Assembly: GCA_039545315.1 (NCBI GenBank)
Contig: BCIM01000015.1
Coordinates: 258,522 to 322,521 of the forward strand
Direction: 5' to 3'
From: Kondoa malvinella
Lineage: Eukaryota > Basidiomycota > Agaricostilbomycetes > Agaricostilbales > Kondoaceae
Length of the DNA: 64,000 nt
Shown here: positions 33,413-43,623 of the stretch, piece after piece
How the letters are laid out: each line of letters begins with the position of its first letter
How positions within the stretch are numbered: position 1 is the stretch's first letter
The notes under the pieces: model-generated
Database searches by the model: none
The model's input: the letters and a program-made list of their open reading frames with translations, nothing else
What the model was told of the DNA's origin: nothing
Position numbers and translations under genes: made by a program

Positions 33413-33840
33413 CTTGCTTGGTTATAGAGAGACAAGCAGCGCAAAGAGATGACTGCTTTGCCCAAGTTCAGCGGTCCAGCCTGCGAAGGCCTTGCGGTCA
33501 CCGCAATGACTGCAGCTGTGAAGAGCGGCCTTCGTACGAGCTTCGCGATGTTCCTGTGCCCGAAGACGGACACTGCTTGACTTGCATGACGCTTTCTGAC
33601 AGACTTTGATTTTTGGACTCTGCTCAAAACAGATACAATCTCCCGCATGCAGGGACGATAGCTATCAGCAGCTGCTCTGAGGCCATCACTGCTGTGCAAA
33701 AAGTGCCGCAAATAGCAATTCCCATTGTGCCCTGATCGATGTCTTCCGCTCTCTTCCAGCGCCCACGAGTACATAAGGAAGCAAAGCCTGCTGATCCTGA
33801 ACTGCCACTACAAGCACAGCTAAACTCGCCAAACCTCAAG
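33413..33840. other. Intergenic region, divergent promoter
   Basis: It separates the dehydratase start (minus) from the secreted-protein start (plus). Short overlapping open frames only. Regulatory sites cannot be named from sequence alone. Confidence 0.5.
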
Positions 33841-34996
33841 ATGCTTTTGTCCGCACTCTCCGTCGCTTTAAGCATCAGCTCAGCGATTGCTTATCCGAGA
33901 ATTTATCAACGACAAGCTACTACAGTCCCTCCCGCTCTGACTTCCCTTGCTTCTGCTCCTCCCAGCGATACTCCTTCATCCGCTCTACCTTCCGAACCTA
34001 TCCCAATCGCACCAGGCGAACCTATTCCTGGACCTATTCCGGTCCAACCTTCAGCTAGCGCCTCTGGAACAGAAGAATATCCTGCCTACCCTTGTCCAGC
34101 AGATGAATTCCTGACTTATGTCGAAGAGCAGCAGACTTTTCCGTTCTCTTTTACCGTCTTGTCCGAGAGCGGTTTGACGAATTGGTCAGGTGCTCCGTGA
34201 GCCATACTTTATGCTGTAAAGAACCAAGCTGACGTATAATCTAGACAATTTGGTCCGGATGTGATGGGGACTGGGAATGATATTGGGTCTACTCGCATGA
34301 GGACTACGTAGGCGAAACTTTTACAGCCTCACATTCCAAGTGTTCATTGGTCTCCAGGATGATGCTCGAGGGAGATTTGACGGAAACTCTAGTCAACTTT
34401 ACCAGCACTACAGATTTCTATCAAGATGGTCAGTTCTTTCTAGTTACCCCTTCCTTAAGCTTATCTTAATCACTAGTCTCAAACTTGACTGAAACCATCA
34501 CGATTGGCGATATTACCTACAGTACCTGGTCTCAAGTTTTCCAAATTTACGCCAACAGCACCGGACCGACCAGTACAGGCGATCCAGCAGCTACAGTCAA
34601 GATCTTTACTAATGCTTGTGCAAGCGATATGAGTGGGCTTTTTCAACCTGTCACTGGATGCCAAAGCTCATGTCTCGTCTCGTAGTGACGGCCGAAGTAC
34701 AGATCCGAGGTCGATTCGATTCGGTCTTGAACAACGTTGAAGCAATCTTGCAAGGTCAAGAACCGCAAGTTCCAGGTGTAAGCCTCTCGTGCTCGCTTCT
34801 CATATTCCCGCTGAGTGATGATTAGAATCTCAATCCCTCTCAACCTGGAGGACGATTCACTCCAATCTCGCCTTCCGACATGCCGTCTGAATCGGGTAGA
34901 ATGTCTGAGATGCCGATGCCGTCTATGAGCGCACCATCATTCATGGAACCACCTTCGCCTGTGACGCCTCAGACGCTTTCGCCTTCAGCTATGTGA
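33841..34996 (+). CDS. Small secreted protein, unknown family
   Basis: The start MLLSALSVALSISSAIAYPR is a signal peptide. A Pro/Ser-rich spacer follows (SSALPSEPIPIAPGEPIPGP), then a compact domain: YPCPADEFLTYVEEQQTFPF, LSESGLTNWSGAP, QFGPDVMGTGNDIGSTRMRT, MMLEGDLTETLVNFTSTTDF and TWSQVFQIYANSTGP. The FGP...G-x-G-N-x-I-G-x-T-R pattern recalls START-like (polyketide cyclase/SRPBCC) proteins, which is only a hint. It closes with a Met/Pro/Ser-rich tail (MPMPSMSAPSFMEPPS). About six exons. One intron (donor near 34616) had to be placed to avoid a stop; a shorter form ending SSCLVS is possible. N-glycosylation sequons occur (NWS, NFT, NST). Confidence 0.6.
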
Positions 34997-35094
34997 TAGC
35001 TGAGCAAACAGACGGACAATGGCTATGATTCAGTTCTTGATCTAGGTTGTACATACTTGTCATACAACGATGTACAATGAACATGCTCTTCCAT

Positions 35095-35982
35095 TCAGCG
35101 CTTCTGCAATAGCTCGAACAGATTCCATAAATGTTCTGCTGGTGTTCCAAAGCCATACCCACGTCGATCCTAATGCACATTAGTTTCAGCGCATCAGAGC
35201 AGTGTCAGGCTCACTCCGTAAGCGTATGAATTTCCTCTGATAATACCAACAACCGCACCACTATCCAGATCTATAATTGGTCCACCTACTCCATAATCAG
35301 CCAGACGAAGCAACAAGATTTGTATTCAAAACGCACCAGACATGCCGTCACTGGGAACGACATCCACCAACATGCTGAACAAATCATCATACGTGCCCGG
35401 TTGAGCTTCTCTTCCACTCTGAGTCCGATAATCTACTATGCGACCTTTGCAGAGTTTTGTGTCATCCATCAGCCCGATTGGTGCTTTGGTAGGGTAAGGA
35501 GAGATGGGTAGTGTTGGGACATTTGTTGTGAGGGAGGGTTTGAGTAAGATCAGGTCGGTGAGGAGGGAGCAAGTCAAGATTGATTCTATACACCCGATGG
35601 GACGGCCGGCTGATGTAAGATGCACAGGGGAGTCACTCGACTGATCAGAAGTAATGAGATCAAAAGTGGTAGAAGAGGAATAGGCAAGGTCACGGACTGA
35701 AAAGACATGAGCGCAGGAAACGAGGATTGGAGGACCGGTCCCTGGTTGACAGAGGAAAGCAGATGCAAAAGGTTGTGCATCGCCTGCTTTATGCAATCGA
35801 ACAAGAGAAGCAGGGTCCTTATAAGCCGCTGCTCGGTCCGTCGAAGGGTTCGACTCGTTAGGCAGCGTGTTGTCGAGCACAACTCCGTCCTTTGCTCGCA
35901 ATTGATTACGCAGTTCAGTCATTGTCGCATAGCCTCTTCTGAGCGTTGGCAGAGGTATCCTGATTTTGGGTATTGTTGTCAT
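35095..35982 (-). CDS. Trypsin-fold serine protease, probably mitochondrial
   Basis: Three exons (35982-35337, 35285-35215, 35169-35095) join to 792 nt, 263 residues. The N-terminus MTTIPKIRIPLPTLRRGYAT is basic, amphipathic and ends in an RRGYA site, as in mitochondrial presequences. The triad is visible: His in PPILVSCAHVFSV, Asp in LLTDLILLKPS, and Ser in PSDGMSGGPIIDLDSGAVVG, the last rebuilt across the first intron. ADRRGYGFGTPAE-type residues close the domain (read YGDRRGYGFGTPAE). There are no disulfide-forming Cys pairs as in secreted trypsins, in line with an intracellular enzyme. The start lies 22 bp from the start of divergent WDR70. It belongs to no named fungal protease that I can identify. 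Confidence 0.75.
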
Positions 35983-36004
35983 GGTTCGTCTCCAAACAGC
36001 GAGG

Positions 36005-38150
36005 ATGGACGAAGTGACTGGTCTGCCGCTCAGTTTCGGTAGAGCGACTACGAACAGCAAGGCAGGAGCGACGCAAGAAGCCAAAGAACGAATCGCGAAA
36101 TCCAGAAGAGTCGAGCAAGCGCAGGATGCTGTGAGCGACAAGTCGAGAGCTTTGCCTACTCAGTCTGTACCGGACGATGATCTGGATGGAGATGAAGGCG
36201 ATGACCCTGCGGAAGGTCAAAGGGACGAGTCGTTTGATCTGCCAGTGTCGCACGAAGTTGTCTTGAAAGATCACACAAAGGTGAGTTGTGTCGCTCTGAG
36301 CCTATGGTACAGGCTGACATACCAGCTATAGACTGTGTCAGCTCTGTCAGTAGATCCAGCAGGCGCTCGAATATGTACAGGCGGTTACGACTATGATGCA
36401 AAGTGAGTCCCTGTCCTCCTAATCTCAAGTCTCAGGCTTAACATGTAAGCAGATTGTGGGATTTCGGAGGAATGGACGCTTCTTTCAAACCATTCATGTC
36501 TTGGGAACCAGTACCGGAAGGGAGCTATCAAGTCCACGACATCAAATTCAACAATACCGGTGACAAGATTCTCGTCGCTTCTGCTACCAGTCAGATCAAG
36601 ATGTTTGATAGACAGGCTGAAGAACTGTGCGTCACCTCTTATGCTGATAATGAACAGAGACTGATCTGCTGACAGAGGAATTTGGGCAAAGGGCGACATG
36701 TACATTCGCGATCTTCGGAATACAGCGTGCGTTTTCCTGATCTCCTCTGCCGAATCCGCTCACGTCCCTCCAGAGGTCACGTAGCAGAGATAACAACATG
36801 TTCCTGGCATCCAAAACAAGCCAACACTTTCCTCACCGCCAGCAACGACAGCACGATTCGAATCTGGGATGTCGACAAAAGGGACAAATCAAAATCCATT
36901 ATCGTAGTCAAGTCGAAAGATCGTGGTCAAAGAACGAAAATCACTTCGGCTGCTTACAGCGATGATGGGAGAATGATTGCTGCCGCTGGTTCGGATGGTG
37001 CGATGCATGTTTGGAACACCAGTGGAAACTTTGTCAGACCGAATCATTCCATCGAGAATGCGCATACGAAGGGAACAACAACTTCTGGTCTAACTTTCTC
37101 GCTGGATAACCATACCCTTGTTTCAAGAGGTGGTGATGATACTGTCAAACGTATGTTGTCCCTTATATCGTCTGTTGTGAGACTCTCTCTAATTGGCTCG
37201 CAGTATGGGACGTTAGATCATTCAAGAAACCTTTGGCAGTCCGAGAAGGTCTTCGTTGCCTCAACCAAGAATCCAACGTTATTTTCAGTCCGGACGAAAA
37301 CTATATTCTAGTCGGCACAGCTGGATCTCGAGCAGGCGCAGGCGTACCAGCAAAGAAACCTCTTTTAACAGCAGACGACAATGCAGAAGAATCGACCAAA
37401 GTCAAAGGAAACATAGTAGTCATGCGTCGATCGGATTTGAGCGTCGTCAGAGAATTGGGCGTGAGCGAAGGAAGCGTCGTCAAAGTCCTTTGGCATCCTC
37501 GCATCAACCAAATTCTCGCTTCTACCTCGTTGGGAGCTGTTCATGTGCTTTATTCACCAGAAAGTTCGCTCAAAGGAGCGACCATGTCTGTCACTCGGAA
37601 AGCAAGAAAGAGAGGTGGAGAAGATTTGGGTGCCGATGGGTTACCTACTGGCACCATTTTGACACCGCATGCGTTGCCAATGTTCAAGGATGATGATCGC
37701 TTAATGGGTAAAACGGGTAAAAGGAAGAGGGAGAAGGAGAGGCAGGATGCAGTCATTACGCAGAAACCGCTACCGCCTATCAAGGGACCTGGGAGAGGTG
37801 GTCGTGTTGGTGCTAGTGCGACGCAGCATGTCGTTCAGAATATCGTCAGAGATAGCACGCGTGATGAGGATGTGAGTTACATCAATCTGTATGATCGATC
37901 GAACTGATGTCTTGCTCAGCCGAGAGAAGCACTGCTCAAGTTTGCTAATTCGAAAGGCGAGAATGGAGACGAAGTGTCAAACATGTTTACAAACATCTAT
38001 GCAAAGACTCGTGAGCGTCTTTCTTAAGAACAGAGCGAGTGCTGATTCCAGTTAACAGAGCCGAAACCTATCTTTGCTATGCCAACGGAGGAAGAACTGG
38101 AACGGGAGGAGAAGGAGAAAGAAAAGATGATAGAAGGGTTGAAGAACTAG
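36005..38150 (+). CDS. WDR70: WD40-repeat protein, WDR70 family
   Basis: Eight exons (36005-36280, 36332-36402, 36453-36626, 36676-36726, 36774-37150, 37204-37871, 37920-38010, 38059-38150) total exactly 1800 nt, 599 residues. WD repeats include LSVDPAGARICTGGYDYDAK, LWDFGGMD, DIKFNNTGDKILVASATSQI, YIRDLRNTAGHVAEITTCSW, NDSTIRIWDVDKR and SDGAMHVWNTSGNF. The C-terminal half has EELEREEKEKEKMIEGLKN and a basic KRKREKERQDA stretch. WDR70 proteins act in chromatin and DNA-damage responses (histone H2B ubiquitination has been reported). The start at 36005 (MDEVTGLPLSFG) was chosen; an in-frame ATG at 35981 would overlap the start codon of the divergent protease gene. Confidence 0.9.
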
Positions 38151-38259
38151 CATGGCTGTTCGCATCGTTTGTGCAGGTATATTGTAATGCATGGTACTGT
38201 ACTATTACGACGAGATGGGTTTGGTTCACGCCTTTGATCTGCGCTTGAGTATCTGCAAC

Positions 38260-40902
38260 ATGCCGTGAGCAATGATGGCGTAGTAAGAGCAAGTAACAAA
38301 CAAAGTCTGCGGTCGGTGGTTGCACTACATGAGAGAGTCCCTTGTCAGTGATGAGATGTACGCTATCGATGGTAGGCTTACATGTGACGATAGGTGTGCC
38401 AGTGAGTACTCGCTTTTCGAGCTGCTTCCGGGTCTCTTCTGGCTTGCTGACGAGCTCGAACTCGTATCGTAAGATCAAGTTTCTGCTCAATCATTAAGGA
38501 AGCACCGTATTCTATGAGCAGATTACGTACGCCATAATGCAAACAGCTTCGACCTCGGCAAACCGCCTGGAGACCGATAGATGAGACCGAGCGCAAAATC
38601 AACTATGCTCTATCATACCGTCCAATACAAGAATACGATCCAGTAGAGAAGCCAAAGAAGTGGTCTGACAGATTGTTAGTCGTTCAGCTGAGAGAGCTGA
38701 GAGTCCGACGAGACGCACTCTTCTCTTTGCTGCTCTCGAGGAATCGATCAGGTCGAAACACATACGGTTCTGGAAAGTATCTTGGGTTGTAGTGGACGTC
38801 CTCAAAGTTGGCTGTGCATGAACCTGATCAGCCGTAGTCCGGTGAATAGCTAGTCACGAACCTCCAACTTGCATCCCTTTCGGCACCGGCACACCTATTG
38901 GCTCGCCTGTTTGTACATGGGTTAGAGTCAATACATGGTCTTCGATGGCATCCTTGGCAATTGAGACAGCCGGAGGTCTGCCAGTGTGATTAGTACATAT
39001 GTCATGCGCGAGATGAAGGCATTCACTGTAGACGTATTGTCTCGTTGACGGCAGCTAGGACACGAGTGAGCCTGTTCATATCGCCAAAATCCTGCATTAC
39101 GGCTTAGAAAAGATGCCACGGATAGGATTATGACCTACAGGGCGAGTCTTCTCTTTCCCGATGACTTCCTTGACGTCTTAAATGTAGCACATCACCTCAG
39201 CTGTAGGCCTGCCTTTGCACAGAAAGAGACATACGCTCGTACAGCTTGAGCTGCTCTTCAGGATACAGTGCTAGGTAGGCCATAAGAAATGCCAGTGTGT
39301 TGGCCGTCGTCTCTGCAATAGTACCATCAGCTGTGCGCCATGTACAGATGAAGACTCGGAGCTTACCATGTCCTGTCAAGCCGCACAAAGTCAGACAGCG
39401 CACTGAGCATTCCACGCAGATTACATACCGGCGAAACTGGTTCCATATCAGCTCGTGCTCTGTCAGGGATATGACTTTACTCACACGAAGGTCCAGACAT
39501 TGCCGAGTACCTCTCTTTCTGTCAGACCAGAGTCTTCATTCATCGAGCGGATAAGCGCGCCAAAGAGGTCAGCCTTCTCTTCTCCGCTGCTTTGCGCTGA
39601 CATGCGTTCGGCTACCATATCTTGCATGATCTGTGCCAAAGTTTGTCAGATATGCGTGCACCAATGATACTGATACGTACGAGGTCAAATTCAGGGAAAG
39701 CTAGATCCATGTCCTTGAAAGACTTGATTGGCAGCCAGTACGCGATCTTAAACACAATCAGGTATTTTGAATCCAAGAGTGAGACGGAGGCATACTCTTG
39801 GCAGCACCGCGCGGAGGATTGTATTCAGACCATGTACAATCGTCTCGAGTGACTCATCAAAGGTCAATTTGCGACCAGGGCGAGGCTTCTCCTCTGTACT
39901 TGGCGCCCAAGGTGAAGTTACACCGAAACCGGCGACTTTAATGACTATCAAAGCGACTTTGCGTGTGAATGTGATGGCATCATTGAGTCGAACAGATTGT
40001 TCTGGATATTCAGCATCGTGCGCCTCGAATATCTCTGTAATCAAGTTGTCCGCAGCTTTCCAGACCAACGAGCTATTTGCCTGAGTGCTCGAGTTAGCTG
40101 AAATACGATACGCCTTTTAGATTGACCTACTGCAGTGAAGCTTGGCTCTGCAACAGCCCGATGCCTTCTGTGCTCTTTGCTAGCGGTGGTAAGTACGCTC
40201 GGACCGCTGTCAAACATTGAGCCGGCTAGAGAATATCGTATTCGGGCACTCACAAGTGTGCTACCATGTCTCGATACTGGACGCAGCGTTCGTAGTGCTT
40301 GTTATTGTTGTTTATCTCTCGTACTGCGGCTGAGTCGTAGAACTTCACTAGTCACGGAAAGCGTTCAATTCGGCCAGATCTTGCTCGTAGGGCTGAGCTT
40401 ACTCTCGACGATGAAAGGGAAGACGGTGATATACCTATATAAGCATTTAGCTAAGCTCTGCGAAGAGTCTCGCCGGCTTACATCCAGCAATCGCAGTCAG
40501 GGTTAATACGATCTTTGTTGGCTAGGAAGAGCGATCAGCTCGCTGAGCGAGTAGCGTGCAATTAGACGCGTACATATGCGCATGATTTCACTAGCAAAGA
40601 CAGATCAGCCAGATATCGCTTCACAAGCTTGGACACGAACTTATTCCAATCGCTGCCCATCGAGAAGACCCAGCCATATCTTGGGTCTCCTATACGTCGA
40701 GTAATGAACGAGCCAGGAGGGAAACTGAAAAGTACCAGTCAATACGAGCTCGATGGCCTGCATGACGACGAATTCACAAGTGATGGAAGAATGAGACGAG
40801 AACCGGGACAGGCGAGGCTCGGATTGCTCGATATACGGCAAGCGCTCGATGCAAGACAAAGGCGGAGGCCAGAGAGCCTAGAATCAGCAGAAAGTTGGCC
40901 AT
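38260..40902 (-). CDS. Cytochrome P450 monooxygenase
   Basis: A membrane-bound haem enzyme. It starts MANFLLILGSLASAFVLHRA, an N-terminal membrane anchor, followed by FPPGSFITRRIGDPRYGWVF and SMGSDWNKFVSKLVKR. Towards the end are NFEDVHYNPRYFPEPYVFRP and DRFLESSKEK, then the haem loop FGFSTGSYSCIGRRFAEVEA, rebuilt across two introns near 38.6-38.7 kb, and ILRYEFELVSKPEETRKQLE. The Cys that binds haem is present, but the Arg two places before it in the usual F-x-x-G-x-R-x-C is Tyr here. More than ten introns; the final exon and stop near 38.26 kb are uncertain. No biosynthetic partner genes are next to it, so the substrate is unknown. Confidence 0.85.
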
Positions 40903-41021
40903 GCTCGTTTACGACAATACATGCTTCACATGGCAGCCTGATCGCAAAGGACCGACTCATTGAAGTTTTTCGAACAAGCATATGATGGCTCAGTGCACAC
41001 GAGATAGGATGTACAAGGCCC

Positions 41022-42716
41022 TCAATCTTTTCTAGCGGAACGTTTTGGCGCGGTCGACTGGACAGCCGATCTTCTTGACCCACATACTCTGCTTCCTTTT
41101 CCTCCTTGTCGCCATCTGCGTGGACATGAGCTAGTTAATGTGCGAATGGGATCGAGACTCGCCCTCATTGGAGTCTTCCACAGTCGTGATAACCCTGACC
41201 TGGAGCGGGATGCCATTACTTCCCTTTGGGCCATAACTGCGATTATGATTTGATTCGATATGGCCAGAAGATCCAACAGCTACATTGTTTGTCAGCTTGA
41301 TACTGTTTCGCCGAAACTAAGCTCACCGAAATGCTCTTTGGCAACAAAAGTCCGGAGCAAAAGAACAACAGCCGCAACAAGACATCCGCAACCGTTGATG
41401 TACAGCGGAACAAGAGTGTCTCTTGTGTAGTCTGGGACGGATTTTTGCTGCACATAGGCAACATAATAGAATTGGTAGGTTGCCATTGCGATTACCCTTT
41501 TTCGACCATCAGTCGTTTGTGTCACAGAAACAGAGCAGGTTCTTACCAAGCGCAAGAGTAAGCCATGATCACCATGAGGAGTATCTCGAGCTTGGCGACT
41601 TTTGATGTGTTCGGATGAGACACGAGACTACTAGCCCTCAAGCGCTGAGAGCCTCGAAGCGTAACATAGAGTACAATCGAGGCTGGAACAAAGAAGAGGA
41701 CCTGCGCATCATGTCATTAGATGATGAAGAAGGGCTGCAGACGAGAAGGTACTTGAACGCCTATTTCTGCTGCAGCTAGATAACCCGTTTGAATGATCAT
41801 ATTGCTGGCCACTTCTGCATCTTCAAGCTACTCATCTCGGTCATTATGAATCCAGTAGCATCAAGAAAAGGCTCACCAAAGCAGCAAAAGGAGCAGTCCA
41901 TTCTTCACTCTGATACAGCCCTTGATCAATCATCTGTATGAAATGCGCGGTCGCATCGAGAACTGTGGGTGAACATTAGACTGCATAGCGTCTGGTAGTG
42001 CGGTAGCTTGCCATTGTTCCAGCGCTCGTTCCTGCTTGGATCACTTAGAGACCGATCCAACAGTTTCCGGGGACCTACGCTATTATCGCCATAACGAAAG
42101 AAGCCGAAAAGAGCCCAATAGGAATGGCATAGACGATGAAATGATATAATAAAGAAGGCGGAAGTCGAATGTTGTAGCCATTCATATTTCTCTTGAGAAT
42201 ACGAACAGCAGTGATGGTGACGCTATACTTGCCATGAGTACGTACAGAGCAAGATCAAGGCTTGTATTTGCCTTGTGAAAGTCCACCATTGCCCGAGACC
42301 GATGATGATGGGCGGAAGGAGCTTCATAATGAGCATATGCCGCTGGTTTCCATTAGGTAGATAGTCATTCTGCGCTCTCCATAGTGCAGCGGCGCTCGCA
42401 AAAATGCAATACAGAGCAGCTAAGGGCAACCAGAGCAGGAGAGCATTTGGTTCGAGCAGGCGAGGGTCTGCCCGGATCTCAGCTGATACAATACGGGACA
42501 GGCATGCAGCTGACCTTGAGAGAATCTGAAGAACCAGATTTTGCTCCAATTCCTGCGTAATTCATACGCCAGCGCAGCGATATAGCAAAGGGCAGAGAGG
42601 ATGGTGACAACAGCAAGGACTAACAGCTCGACGCGGTGATGTTGCGCAATGACAGGATGCAGACTGGTTTGGAGAGCTTCTCGGACCACCGAGGCGTCGA
42701 AATCGTCTACAGACAT
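41022..42716 (-). CDS. Multi-pass (about 7 TM) membrane protein
   Basis: At least six hydrophobic segments appear across several exons: ELLVLAVVTILSALCYIAAL, ALLLWLPLAALYCIFASAAA, LPPIIIGLGQWWTF, YHFIVYAIPIGLFSASFVMA, VLFFVPASIVLYVTL and LYINGCGCLVAAVVLLLRTF. The chain ends in a hydrophilic tail (GPKGSNGIPLQVRVITTVED). Seven helices with a long tail suggest a receptor-like protein, but no fungal GPCR class signature is seen. The start MSVDDFDASVVREALQTSLH (42716) is used; an in-frame ATG at 42800 would add LFPQAFRKIPILVLLVLLCH, a possible signal peptide. The 3' frame was taken to the stop at 41022. Function unknown. Confidence 0.55.
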
Positions 42717-43623
42717 TTTATGACAGAGGAGAACAAGAAGAACCAAAATAGGGATTTTGCGAAACGCCTGGGGGAATAAAGAACGCCGCAATTCGAGCAT
42801 GATTGATCTTTCATTTGATCTCCACGCTGGCATGAGCCAATCCTTCGCCAGTGCTCGTGTCAAGGTGGAGGCGCAAACAAAGGTCAGAGCAGGACATTCA
42901 CTTGCTTCGATAGCAAGCTGACTGTACATCTGGTCATCGCAGGGGTGAACTGTGGGCCAGACGGCTCCAGATAAAGGGGGAAGGTCAACGAGCAGGCAGA
43001 TCACGAGCTTTGGCAGATCAGGCTGTTTTCAGGTGAAGACGTCCATAGCAAAGTTGCTCGTGTTGTAGTCTAGTGCATTGCGACCCTCTTGCATTCACCA
43101 AAGACCTGCTCACATGGATTCAAATGATCCAAATAGACTCCGAAACAGCAAATAGCTTCTTGTTGCCGTTGTATCGCTTCGAGGCGAGCATGTTTGCGCT
43201 GATATAACTACAGGAACAGCCTGCCAGTAGGTCCGGGGTCGAGGATAGCCAAGGTATTGCCGAATTGCATGGCAATGCATGGCACTGAGAAAACGGCTGC
43301 TCGTCTTCCTCGCTTCTGTACGAGCATCTTTCTGCGAATGTCAGGTCCAATACAGCCCAGGGCTGCTGTCTTCCCTAGTGGACCGTGGTCTGAGCTCGAG
43401 AGTCGCGCTCTAGTCGCGTTATTATTCCGTATGCAACGGGCATGCTGTAATTTTGGCAACACTCCTTTCTTCTTCTGCTCTAACCCCATCCGCTCGTTTT
43501 CATCCTCACGCTCTTTACTCTATCCTCCGGCTCTCGAGGAAGTCGCATCAAGCGGCCTTGCAGATATCTCGCAAATACGCTTTGACGCCAAAAAGTGCGA
43601 GGACTTTATAACTTCGATTCCAT
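42717..43623. other. Intergenic region between divergent membrane protein and KRE6 genes
   Basis: About 900 bp. Open frames here (for instance 43257-43646, plus) have no domain and are probably chance or 5' leader. It is the likely promoter for both neighbours. Confidence 0.5.
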
